Assembly (NCBI RefSeq): GCF_000485595.1
Contig: NW_014577258.1
Location: 46,478 to 107,893 of the forward strand
From: Priapulus caudatus
Taxonomy: Eukaryota > Priapulida > Priapulimorpha > Priapulimorphida > Priapulidae
Direction of reading: 5' to 3'
Length of the DNA: 61,416 nt
Position numbers and translations under genes: made by a program
The notes under the pieces: model-generated
Database searches by the model: none
The model's input: only the letters and a program-made list of their open reading frames with translations
Told to the model about the DNA's origin: nothing
Shown: positions 47,117-58,059 of the stretch, piece after piece
How the letters are laid out: each line of letters opens with the position of its first letter
How positions within the stretch are numbered: position 1 is the stretch's first letter

Positions 47117-47740
47117 CACACGCGTCCGCGCAATAGCACACATATATGGGTCAGAGACTGTGTCAAGATAAAAAAAAGATTATGTCAGGGAGTCGGGGTG
47201 ACATCACATAGCTGGAGCTTAGTTTGGATGTATAGCCTCCACTTGCCATGAGATTAAAATAAAAATGTAAACATATTACGATTTCCTATTTTTCTATTCC
47301 AGGAAATCAGGATTAAGCGTTCACGTGTGTGTGCGTGCTTGCTTTCTTACAAGCAGGAGTAAAAATACTACGACATTACCTATATTATTGTGTATTACCA
47401 CGTGAAGTTGTTTATTAGTAAAATATAAGATAAACAATCTCTAAAAATATTTTCTACATAATCATAACGCCTATGTACGTGGTAGCAATGTGGTAGGATT
47501 CACTGATCCCTAATAAATGTAAGAAAAACAAAATCATAATCACAATCCGAAATAGAAAGCATTATTTACAGGTCACTAAATACCCCGATGAATAACATAA
47601 TATTAACGAGATCCCGAATAACATCGGAAAAAGCGAGAAACTTCAAATATTAATATCAGGAACACTGGAACAGTCTTCACGGCTACACAACAGTTTCCAT
47701 GGTTACACAACAGTTGCCATGGCTACTACATGAATCGAGA
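46740..47740. other. Upstream region between the receptor gene and DTL
   Basis: Contains (CGCA)n at 47074-47120. No TATA box, ORF or RNA gene that I can support. The receptor promoter should lie in the first few hundred bases. Confidence 0.6.
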
Positions 47741-47744
47741 GAAT

Positions 47745-47931
47745 CAGGGGCGTGTAAAGGATTTATACCAGGGGGGGGGGGGTCTAACCGTAACCCAAAC
47801 TTGCGAGCACGCGAAGGGGGAGTGGAGTCTGGGAAATTTTTGAAATTAGACCCCCTTAGATGCGTTTTCTGTGCGAGCAGGGGGGGGAGGTCCGGACCCC
47901 CTGGACCCCCCTCCCCCTGTACACGCCCCTG
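47745..47931. mobile_element. MITE-like element with perfect ends and 5-bp TSD
   Basis: CAGGGGCGTGTA at the left and its exact complement TACACGCCCCTG at the right, flanked by AGAAT at 47740-47744 and 47932-47936. Internal G and C homopolymers. 187 bp, non-coding. Lies 80 bases from the DTL stop codon, on its 3' side. Confidence 0.85.
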
Positions 47932-48010
47932 AGAATTCGTTCCAGCGATGTTACTGTTCATCATACTGCAAGCTGCTACCTCCACAGCTCTCTACGTCGA
48001 CGAAAACACG

Positions 48011-50657
48011 TCACTTTGAAGTCTTCGAGAAATACGACAGCAGAGAGCGACCAGACCCACCCCTCGACGACGGCGACCCACTGACAACCTCCCGGTCCCC
48101 AGGGGGCGCCACTCCGCCGCCGGGATCGCCCGAAGATCTCGCGACGGCCCCGCGCGCCGCACCGGCTACTCTCTTCCGTCTCATCGCCACGCCGCCGCGT
48201 CCGGCCGCCTCGGCCCGACCGCCGAGCCGCGTCAACCAGTTGTTGGCGGCGGGCTTCCGTGGGACGGCCTGCACAGCACGGCAGAGCTTGACCGGCGGCT
48301 GGCCGTCCACCACCAGGTTGGGAAGATTGGCCGTCGGCGACTGGAGCGCGGCTCCGTCGGCGAATTCCAAAACTCTCAACGCCGTCGCGCGGGGGTTCGC
48401 GGGGGTGGTCAAAGTATCGTGCGGACTGTTCGTTCCGTTTTCTTTCAGCGGACTGTTCACGCCATTGTTCTTCAGTGGAATATTTAAACCATTGTTCTTT
48501 AGTCGACTGTTCAGTCCATTGTTTTTCGATGGACTGTTCATGCCATTGTTTTTCGAGAAACTGTTCACTCCATTGTTTTTCGATGGACTGTGCTGTCCAT
48601 TGTTCTTCAGTGGAATGATTAGACCATTGTTCTTCAGTGAACTATTCAGTCTATTGTTCTTCAATTGAATGTTCAATCCATTGTTGTTTGGCAGATTGTT
48701 CAGTCTATCATTGTTCAATAGACTGTTCGATCCGTTGTTCTTCACCAGACTTCTCGGCGGCGTCTCCGCTTCGCGCTCCGTTGCCTGTGGCGACGTATCG
48801 GCAGACGACCTCCTCACTTTCAGGGGTCGATTCTCGGCGTTGGCTAGCGACAGCTTCCTCTTCGTACCGCCGCCGCCTCCCTGTGTGGATGCGCGACGCT
48901 GTGGTGCGACGAGGGAGGTGAGAAGCAGCTGCTTCCCAAAGCTCGCCGGAAACGCAGCGCGACTGGAGCTATCCCGCGGCGGGGAGGTCTCCGCTGTAAC
49001 CGTCGGCAACCGTGCGGCCTGCCTCGGCACGTCGGGAGCGTGTTCCGTTGCCGCGTCGGGCGTCTCTGGCATCCGTTCCGCGCGTCCCACGATCTCGTCT
49101 GTGAACAAAGTATTGGTACAACGTGATGATACTCATAGTGATAACTACATATGCTGCATGCATTATAATGGAAACGTATGACGATTTGTGTGGCGTGATC
49201 GTTGTGACACACGCTTTCTGCCGCACGCTTAACACTCAGTGCATAAATTCGCAAAAATTTAAGCTTTGAATAATGCTGTAGCAGAAAATCTGCCTTAATT
49301 TATGACTATGAGGAAGTGCTTTACATATTATAATCATTTCGATTATCAATTGGTGTTTATTGCCAAGTAGGTCATGCGATGAAAGTCTGGTATACGATGA
49401 ATACGAGCACGCACGCGTAATACTTCGATCGATAAAATAAAGAAGTGAAGAATCCTTCAGAGGATGAGCGTGTGTCTCACCCTCGTCATCGTCGCCATCC
49501 CGCGGCCGCCGCAGCCTCCACAGCATCATCGCATTGTCGTCGCCGCACGTCACCACCTTCGCGAAGTCCGTCGGACACCAGGCGACGCTCGTCACCTCAC
49601 CGGCGTGTCCGCGCAGCCGGCAGGGCGGCTCGCGGGGCCGCGCGACGCGGTACACGTACGCGTCATCGTCGCTCGACCCCGTCAGCAGCAGCGAGTCGTC
49701 CGGACTCAGCGCCGCCTTCACGTAGAACGACGAGTTGAGGTGGCGAGCGAACCTCGCGACAGGTGCGCCACCGGCGGCGCCCGCGAGGTCGTACTCGTAC
49801 ACCGTGCTGTCCATGCAGCTGGCGAACAGTCGCGTGCGCGTCGAGTCGAACGTGAGGTTCGAGAATCCGCGCGTGCGCGCCGCCTCGCCGGCGTAGGGCA
49901 GCGAGAGCCGTGGCGACAGCCCCCGCGTGCCGCCGCTCCGCCGCAGGTCCCACGCTTTGACGACGCCGTCGACGGCCCCCGCGCTGACGAGCGTGCGGTC
50001 GTCCTGGAAGACGACGCACGTGACGCTCGGTGCGTTTGACGCGTCCGCCGCGCCTCTCCGCCGCGGCTTGGCGACGGCGGGGGGAGCGGCGGCGTCCCTG
50101 CACGCGTGCGCGCCGGGGATCGTCGTGACGGCGCGGTGGTGCGCGCCGCTCGCGTTGGTCCGCAGGTCCCACAGCATCACGCTGCCGTCGCGCGAGCCCG
50201 TCGCGACCACGTTCCCGTCGTCGCGCGCGAAGGCCACCGACTTCACGCTGCTGGCGTGACCCCGCAGCACGGTGACCCGGCTCTCGCTCGCCACGTCCCA
50301 CAGCACGGCCGTCTGGTCGCCGGATGCAGACAGCAGCTTCCGCTCGCCGGGCATCCAGGCGAGATCGAAGACGGCGTTCGAGTGCGCCGACCAGTCGTTG
50401 ACGGCGGCGCGCGCGCCTCGCCGCGCTGTGTCGTACAGCCGCACAGCGCCGTCTTCGTCGGCGACGGCGAGGATCGAGGGATCGGCGCTCGAGAACTCAC
50501 AGGCGAACGGTGGAACGAACGACTCGTCGCCGAGGATGCGGTGGACGTCTTCGACGATGCAGCGGAAATCGTCAACGAGCGCGTGGGTGATGCCGGCGAC
50601 GCCGCTGCCGCGCTGCTGCCGCGAGCGCAGCTGCAACGACACGCTCTGCTGTCGCAT
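48011..50657 (-). CDS. DTL: DTL/CDT2, CRL4 ubiquitin-ligase substrate receptor
   Basis: Two coding exons, 50657-49481 (1177 bases) and 49098-48011 (1088 bases), join in phase 1 (DEG/GTGAGA to ACAG/ACGAG), giving about 754 residues; human DTL has 730. Exon 1 holds the WD40 propeller: FACEFSS, NAVFDLAWMPGERKL, GDQTAVLWDVA, VTCVVFQDD, LVSAGAVDGVVKAWDLR, SFYVKAALSPDDSLLLTGSSD and EVTSVAWCPTDF. Two WDxR motifs (LWDLR, AWDLR) are the DDB1-docking type. Exon 2 is a disordered tail with an NNWLTR motif, a basic stretch and a terminal RSLLSYFSK that fits the degenerate PIP box at the DTL C terminus. In the nucleus the CRL4-Cdt2 ligase destroys PCNA-bound Cdt1, p21 and Set8 in S phase (family knowledge). 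GC content is much higher than its surroundings. The exon frames are clean. Confidence 0.95.
48427..48756 (-). repeat. 27-bp (9-residue) coding repeat in the DTL tail, 12 copies
   Basis: Twelve in-frame units of the type LKNNGLNSP (variants SKNNGVNSF, LKENGTNSP, LPNNNGLNI). The frame is kept across all units. Asn, Lys and Leu rich, absent from vertebrate DTL as far as I know. Confidence 0.92.
49099..49480 (-). other. DTL intron
   Basis: GTGAGA donor at 49480 and TTGTTCACAG acceptor at 49099. AT-rich, nothing else seen. Confidence 0.9.
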
Positions 50658-51090
50658 CCTCGCGAGAATTCGAGCTTCGAGTGTTTCGGCGATTCGTCGA
50701 GGCTAAAGGTAGAGGATAATTCAAGCAAAATTGTTTTAGAAAATTACTTAAAAATTAATTGACCTTGATGCTTGATTATAAGAACATTAAATTTAATCAG
50801 TTGTGTATCTAGAAAGACTTAATATAAGATTTGATATAAGCGTACGCTTCCTAAGTTCCCCTAGCGACTCGTCATTTAGACAGGTGGCATCTAGATAAAA
50901 ATCCATTTTAATAATGGCAGTGTTTTAAAATAAATTTACTTGAATGCTCGATCATGAGAACACTACAGTTAAATGGTTGTAGATCTAGTAAGGCTACAAT
51001 TATAATGCCAAGTACAGGACTACGTCTACCATGACTGAGGATATATCAATATAATGTTTATATACCCATGTTTATGTTTATTAACAACAT
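50658..51090. other. DTL 5' flank, probable promoter region
   Basis: AT-rich beyond the first about 60 bases. ATTGACCTTGATGCTTGATTATAAGAACATTAAATTTAAT (50757-50797) and a similar stretch near 50940-50975 (TTGAATGCTCGATCATGAGAACACTACAGTTAAATGG) look like a diverged direct repeat of about 180-bp spacing. No promoter motif I trust. Confidence 0.4.
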
Positions 51091-51097
51091 ACATACA

Positions 51098-51292
51098 GGC
51101 TTCTCCAAGAGCACTTATAGCCTGGCGGCCCGCCAGGCTATCGTCGAGCCCCGCCACTCTAAATGTCATAGCCGCCATGCTAAATTAGGCCATAATATAG
51201 GCCATAAATACCATAGCCGGCCTTCGGCGATTTGCAACTAGGACCGTAAAGGCAGCACCCCCATGCTATAATGAAAAAGCTTGGAGAACCCA
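51098..51292. repeat. Possible MITE with CTTCTCCAAG ends
   Basis: GGCTTCTCCAAGAGC at the left and GCTTGGAGAACCC at the right form imperfect inverted ends. Internal palindromes (CCTGGCGGCCCGCCAGG, CATAGCCGCC). Confidence 0.5.
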
Positions 51293-51539
51293 GACATATC
51301 TATATCTAATCTATATCAGTAAACCAGTGTAGACGCTACGCCTATTCACGCTATTACGATGGATACCACAACTAATACTCCCTAGTAGGCACACTAAATG
51401 CCTACCTATAGATACAAATAAATATGAAACACCGCAGAATATTATGGGGCTACTCTACTCTAGCTGTTAGTGTTACGTACGAGTTGTACGAGTTGGGATG
51501 GTTTCTTGCCATCAGATCAGTGTTTCATTACACTACTCA

Positions 51540-52066
51540 CTAGTACTACCACATGCGTCTAAACAGAGGAATTGCTCCGACCTGTGATTGGAGGATAAAA
51601 ATAGAATTCGTGACGTTTCGTTTCACCGGTCATAGCCGCGCTTGTATTAGCCTATGAGCGATACCGCGCGTGCATATTTGCTAATTAATTAAACTAATCG
51701 TGCTTCAATAGACAGCATTGAAAAATTCACAGAGATTAAGGCTAAGACATGTGTCTATAACAGCTAGAATTTATAGAAATGTAACTCAAATCGTTCGCTC
51801 CATATGATAGTTAGTACACGTTCCTACCGGTCATAGCATAATAGCGTATGCGGCGGGAGTGGGCGGGGTCTATTTTTATCCTCCAATCACAGGTCGGAGC
51901 AATTCCTCTGATTAGACCATAAAAATAATATAGATAACCATAATCATAATAAATAATAGATAAATAATATAGATAAATAACAGATAACCATAATAAAATA
52001 ATATGGTTAACTTATCTATATTATTTCTATGGTTTAATTAGTCTCTAGACGCATGTGTACTACTTA
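51540..52066. repeat. Foldback element, near-perfect long inverted arms
   Basis: GAGGAATTGCTCCGACCTGTGATTGGAGGATAAAAATAG (51566-51605) has an exact complement at 51868-51907. Outside this, ACATGCGTCTAAAC and its complement (about 52035-52050) continue the arms, with an ATAGATAACCATAAT-type AT-rich insert in the right arm only. Confidence 0.8.
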
Positions 52067-52194
52067 TCGATTGGTATTATTATAGGCTATAGCTGCTGAA
52101 AATTACAAATTATTAGCTTCAATCCGCTCACTAACAATTCATAAAGGCAATATTTAAAAAACGGCTTTTCAGAAAAAATACTTTCAATTTTAGA

Positions 52195-53545
52195 CCATCA
52201 AACGCGATAGTCGATACGACCACAGGCAATTGGGAGCGTTTCAATAAAATATAATGCTAAATAAATACGAAATTTATTTACTACCAAAGTCTTAATGTTT
52301 CTATACTCTTTCACCTATTAGGCCAAAACAAAATATAGGTGTGGTTACGGTTTCCCGACCCTAAACATTTTATTGTCAATTTTCTTTAAAGTCAAAAAAA
52401 AATATAAAAAAATATATAAATAAAAAATAATAAAAATATGAATTGGACAGTTCCTGCTTCAAAAGGCACAACGCACATCCTTCGGTTTGGTTCGTAAATA
52501 AAATATTTCAAGAAAATAAAATGTTTTCCTTACCTACCTACCCTATTTTTTCAGCATGTAACGGTAACCACACATATATTTTGTTTTGACCTTATTGCCA
52601 ACAATTTCCTGCAAATGCTCATCTGCAACAAACACTGGCTGCCGCTGCACACTGACACATAAATAGCTCAGGTAGGAAAGCGTGCTGCCAAAATTTGCTC
52701 GACGCTCGCTTGATTTCACACGAATACAACACAAATATTCAACCATTCTACTCCATCTTTGTTTCTATTTGAAGAACAATGTACACTTGTTATAAAAACA
52801 TACTGTCTGTGTTAGTAACCGAGCTGTGTCACGTGAAATCACACAAAGCCTGACGAAATCCTCGCGTTCGCTCCCGCTGCGCAGTTTATGTAAATGGCTG
52901 CAAGTACAGGGCTATAGCTAGCGGCACACTGCATTTTGCAAAACTACCACGCTGCTTTCCAACTCCCGTACGAGCCGCCAGTGGAACGTTGCAGCGTTGC
53001 GGCGCAAAAATGAGGTGACGAAGAGCGCCAGTGGGTGTTTCCTGATTCTGACAGCCATTTACATAAACTGCGCAACGGTAACGAACGCGAGAATTTCGTC
53101 CGGCTTTGCGTGATTTCGCGTGACACAGCTCGGTTACGAACACAAACCGTATGTTTTTATAACAAGTGAACACTGTCCTTCAAATAGAAACAAAGATGGA
53201 GTACTAGGAGTAGAATGGTTGTGTTGTATTCGTGTGAAATCAAGCGAGCGTCGAGCGAATTTTGGCAGCACGCTTTCCTACCTGCTATAGTATATATTTA
53301 TGTGTCAGTGACAGTGTGAGTGTGCAGCGGCAGCCAGCGTTTGTTGCAGATGAGCATTTGGACGGCATTTGCAGGAAATTGTCGGCAATAATAGGTGAAA
53401 GAGAGTATAGAAACATTAAGACTTTAGTAGTAAATAGATTTCGTATTTATTTAGCACTATATTTTATTGAAACCCAAACGCTCCAAGTGGCAGTGCCTGT
53501 GGCTGTGGCAGTTCCTGTGGAGTGTGGATACGATATTACGGACAT
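52195..53545. repeat. Large foldback element, arms about 0.5-0.7 kb
   Basis: The left arm 52195-52895 and right arm 53035-53545 are inverted copies. Pairs include CTCGGTTACGAACACAAACCG, ATAGAAACAAAGATGGAGTA and AGTATAGAAACATTAAGACT. Both arms can encode VQRQPxFVADEHL on their outward-reading strand (52543-52746 minus; 53262-53600 plus). Spacer about 140 bases. The arms differ by about 10-15% with indels. Confidence 0.8.
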
Positions 53546-53599
53546 AGAGTCAGACGACCCGTCGATCGATCGTGAAGCTAGAGTAGAGATTAGACATTA

Positions 53600-55435
53600 A
53601 TTACTGATTTAGTGATTTTACTGTCAGCTTAAACAATAACTTACTTGCACTATGGCTGTCTGTGAGACACTAGCTGTATCTACGAAGTAAATCTAAGGAA
53701 GAATAAAAGCAAAGCTGCCAGTGAATTCCACTTTACGGCGAATTATAAACTTCACGCACAGCATAAAACCGCATACGACATCGCAAAACAGTGTTGAAGT
53801 TTCGCGCGCGATTTACGTCGTCAGCGCCACCTACATAAGATAATCACAAGTTAAGTTATACTGCTATTTCCTTTTAATGTATTTAAGTTACTCTAACCTT
53901 ATTTAATTAATTTTTTTCCTTTATCATACCATAACTACTATGACACTAGCTACTAATAAGCATTAGGCAAATGTTTTTTAAATTTCTATTCATTATTAGG
54001 TCATCGTCAACGTCGACTCCTTCACCACTAACCACTAAATATATTCTGCATATCCACTACCGCGCCTGTCCACCGGGAGTATGTAGAGAGCAGCAAACTA
54101 TAGAGGCCTAGGCTTGTGTTCGGAAATGTATCCTGAGAGATATGCAATCTTTACCAAAAATTATGAGCAACAATAACGTGGCAAAAGGCCTTTGATCTTA
54201 TGGCCCATCTTAGCGTTCGTAACATTAACGAATGTGATCAAATCGAGCGTGTTGGGTTACCCACAGTGAGTACCATTGCAATTAAAATGTAGCAATCATT
54301 TGTCCTTGTCATTTTTCATTCAAGTAGGTTCTGCGCATAATATTTCCGTATCGAACGTGGAGGTTAATTGCAGCAGAAACTTATCGTAACTTTCGTATTA
54401 TCGTATTTATCGTAGAATTCGCGCATTAATACCGCGTAAAACACACAAAACGAAAAAAAATGACAACAGCCATTGTTACGATTACTATATTCATATATTG
54501 TACATAAAATTTCATATAATTACAAACAAGTAATATAAAAACACGCGTAGAAATTACAACCCCCTGTAAAACTGATAGGAGATTAATGGCAGTTTAATAA
54601 CCAGTAATCAACAACACTCGTCCAGGAGTAAATAATAACGGATTACGACATGCCAATACACGCCAATGTTTACATTTACCATAAAGTTATTATAGCCCTT
54701 TCTATTATTTACTCCCGACTTGTTACACAGAGATACGCTTCAGTCACACATGTGGACGTTGGAAGCAAAAGATGACTACTAATTGTAAACATCGTGAACA
54801 TATCTTTATACAGTGTGAAGATAGACACGTTCACGATGATAATAGTAAGTAGCTTCTACTCCCACCACTGTCCGAATACAACCCCCACTCACCACGTCAC
54901 TGCCGTCGTACTAGCTGGCGGATTATTCACATGATGACTGCGACCTGTGATCTATATCATTCAGATCACGACACTGATATAAGATTTTGGAAACCTGAAA
55001 ATTTTGACCACGGTACTGAGCAGTAGTAAGTAGAAGCCTTAGCAGATGGACCAGCCAGCAGTGTGTATTATTTATTACCCTCCCTCACACCACACATCAT
55101 CATGTTATCAACCCATGAATCAGCTACCACACAAGCACAGTCGTAGACAAGATATTGACAATGTACATAATAAACATCACGCACTTCCACACCATCACGA
55201 TCTATACCAGCTGCCCATGGAGCAAGTATAGATATCTTATAGCTGCGATATACATATACATATATATATATATATAATTTTGACATTATAAAACCTACGG
55301 TAATGGCAATTCGACAAAATTGTCGTCTCAAAGGCATTTTGATTTCACACTCGTCAGAGTGTTTGCGATATGTGCGACCAAATATAACCAATAACCCGAC
55401 ATCAAATATTGCAAACTGCATACTCTTAAGCCCCA
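53600..55435. other. Intergenic region
   Basis: Mostly AT-rich unique sequence. Bases 54612-54722 hold a long-stem hairpin with CAGGAGTAAATAATAAC and its partner TATTATTTACTCCCGA. This is the same GGAGTAAATAATAA core seen in the U1 hairpins. A short TA tract lies at 55258-55275. No gene. Confidence 0.6.
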
Positions 55436-55437
55436 GA

Positions 55438-55631
55438 TCACGCATGGAAAGGTTACCCAGGTATCTATCTATCCGGGCATACACGTGGACGAAATTGCGT
55501 TTACACTTCCAAATGTTACCCAGGTTTTAATCCGGGTGTGTGCCCCAGTATCGTTCAACCCACACCATTGCACTACCATAGTAAAAAAAACGTGCACTCG
55601 TGTGTTTACCCGGGGTAACCTTTTACCGTGC
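55438..55631. repeat. MITE-like element with AAAGGTTACCC ends
   Basis: CACGCATGGAAAGGTTACCC and, inverted, GGGGTAACCTTTTACCGTGC bound about 190 bases of non-coding sequence. Confidence 0.55.
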
Positions 55632-55800
55632 AAACGGGGCTTCGGTGTGGAAAAGCATACAATCGTAGCAGGAGACACAAGTAAAACTAGAGCATGATCA
55701 TCAGAGGTGGCCGGTGTCCACAATACGGCGACATCGCAAAGCACGACGGAAACGAAAAACGAGGTTTGAATACTCGATCGATTAGCCTACGTTAACTTAC

Positions 55801-55993
55801 AATCCTCAATACGATCGGTGAGTCCAACTCTTCGATTCACATCACCCGGCGTTCGCCACCAGGCGGAGCCACAGAGGTCCACTCGGCAAGTCACGGAATG
55901 CTCTATTGTCTTCAGAAGCGCCGTCTCGATGAGGCGAGTAACAGCTTCTAGCGTGACGCCATCTTGCAGGCGCACGTGCGCTGTGCGCGGCAC
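55801..55993 (-). CDS. Possible first coding exon of an unknown gene
   Basis: ATG at 55993 opens MPRTAHVRLQDGVTLE, continuing through VTRLIETALLKTIEHS to LTDRIED, then a perfect donor GATT/GTAAGT in phase 1 (193 bases). The exon sits in a locally CpG-rich patch, as first exons often do. No following exon was recognised to the left and no domain is evident. It could be a chance open frame. Confidence 0.35.
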
Positions 55994-57060
55994 GTTCGTT
56001 TGTCGATCTTTTGTTTATTCGTCAACGTTGTTCGTTTCGTTCGGGTGATCTTCCTATCACTACTTCGCTCGCACGTGAACACACCACAACCTTCCAGGAG
56101 CGAGAGGGAGACCACACAACTGCACCTACGCCAGTGCAGCCTGCCTGGTCGCCACGCGCAAACACTCTCACACGCAGACTCGCGACGAATGTAATTCACA
56201 GTAGCATGCCAAGAAAACGTGACGGCGACGCACGGACAGCCAACGACATGTAAGCGACATCGTGAACAAAAAGGGTAGTGGGCAAATCCCACGGGAGTTA
56301 GGCCCCTCCCACAATTTTCATCACGGCCACCTTGCATTTCGCCGAGGAATTCCTGCTTCCTACTTAAGAGATGAATGGTTTCACATTTGATTTTGCCCAA
56401 CGTCTATATTTTTAGTCAATTCTACAGACAGGTACTACATTTGTATCAGTGTAAAGCACATGTACTATTGGCAAAATGCAACCGTAGCATGAAAAAAACA
56501 AAATTAAAAGAAGTACAATTCAAAAGTCCTGACCCCCACTATTTAAAACACATTTCAACATTCCATGTTGCATGCAATGCTACATCACTTCAAGAAAAAA
56601 TCACCGTAGGAGACGCCTAGGGAAGCGGCTTGAAGACAGATGTGCATAAACATGTGCAGACAGACAAACAAGAGAGCAGCACCAAATCGAATAGTTTTCC
56701 ACTCTTCCAAACTCAAAACAAAACTCAAAGTAGAAATCAATAAGATGGTAACATTTTGTACGTGACAGAAAAAATCACGATCACACAATAAAAAATATTC
56801 GAATAATTCCGTTTTGATAAGCAGCTCGTCAAATAAAATGCGAAACTCCAGCGATTGTATCAGGTCAACAGAAATCTACCATTGTGGCTGTTGCCGTGTG
56901 TTTTTTCTAGTGAAGGCTGAGAAGCTACATGGTTGCAAGTACCTAAGCAAGTCTGCATACTTACTGTGTACTATTTCACCCACCAGATGCTGCGATCTTT
57001 CCTGCTTGCCGCACACTCGCTCCGATTGCCCTCGTCCGTCGTGTTGTCGTAGGTAGGACT
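55994..57060. other. Unassigned region
   Basis: No convincing gene. A minus-strand interval 57065-56980, bounded by GCTTTTCAG and CTG/GTGGGT, could be an exon (84-86 bases), but its frame is undecided. Confidence 0.35.
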
Positions 57061-57337
57061 ACCGCCTGAAAAGCACAGCATCAGCCTTCTCTCTGGTTCC
57101 AACCCAAAACACTCTGAACGCAACTGTGACACGCAACGCCATGCGAACCCAATCCAACCCAAAGAAACTCAAACCAACCAGATCATGCAATGCAACAGTG
57201 GCAGTCCTAAACCTGGCAGTCCTAACACGATGCAAAACAATAAAACACAAGTTAGTAACACAACCCTAACCGAACCAAACCCAACACTATCCAACCCAGC
57301 CACGTCACAATCCAATGTAACATACAAAAACTCAACT

Positions 57338-57508
57338 TAACCCAATGCCAAACAATGTAACAATGCATAACCAAACACAGCCCAACACAATACAACCAAA
57401 TACAGCCCAACACTATACAACCAAATACAACCCAACACAATACAACCAAACACAACCCAACACAATACAACCAAACACAACCCAACACAATACAACCAAA
57501 CCAGACCT
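57338..57508. repeat. 25-bp minisatellite
   Basis: About six copies of ACAATACAACCAAACACAACCCAAC with small changes, inside a broader AACCCAAC-rich region (57100-57560). The apparent Val/Gly/Cys or Asn/Thr frames here are repeat artefacts. Confidence 0.9.
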
Positions 57509-57718
57509 AACATGTCCCGATACATTGCAACTCAACCCAACACGACCCGACCCTAACCCATTGCAAACATCAGCACCACAAACTGAACAGCCCTGTGCCG
57601 CCACCCCACTGCCCCACCCCTCTCCCGCCCGCCTCACCTCTGCTATGCTCCCTGCTCCACCCCTCCCCCCGCACCGCTCTTGCCTCGCCCCCTCCCCCCC
57701 CCCCGCGTCGTCACTCAC

Positions 57719-58009
57719 CGTTCGATGCCGACAGACCTGCAGAAGGTTGAGACGTCGACCCCACGTGCCTCGCAGCGTCTCAGCGCCCCCGCGGCCCCGC
57801 CCGCGCCGCCGCCCCGTGCCGCCTCCAGCAGCAGCAGCTGTCCGTCGACCGACAACAAACAGAGATGCAAACGTCGTTACGCAGACCCACACGGTGGCGC
57901 CACCAAGCCAGAACAGCTCTGTCGTTAGCGGCGACGACCCCGATAAAGAGGGCACGCGCGCAGAGGGGTGTGTCTCGAGCGGAAGCATGGTAACCAACGG
58001 TTGCGGCAC
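57719..58009 (-). CDS. Possible first exon of a small membrane protein
   Basis: ATG at 58009 (or 57988) opens a frame ending at ACG/GTGAGT, phase 0, 97 codons. One hydrophobic segment (LTTELFWLGGATVWVCVTTF, then ASLFVV) is followed by an Arg/Gly-rich stretch and LNLLQVCRHRT, so a single-pass membrane protein with a basic tail is predicted. GC- and CpG-rich surroundings fit a promoter. The family is not recognised, and the next exon is not secured. Confidence 0.4.
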
Positions 58010-58059
58010 GTGAAATTAACCCAAGAACCGCGAGATCCGTACGTAACGGGTCGCTCGAG

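Noticed and set aside
49445-50762. Long plus-strand frames opposite DTL
   Set aside because: GC-rich shadow of the DTL coding strand with Arg/Ala-rich composition and no domain.
57345-58013. Pro/Thr-rich plus-strand frame
   Set aside because: First half is the 25-bp minisatellite; second half is the complement of a GC-rich probable exon.
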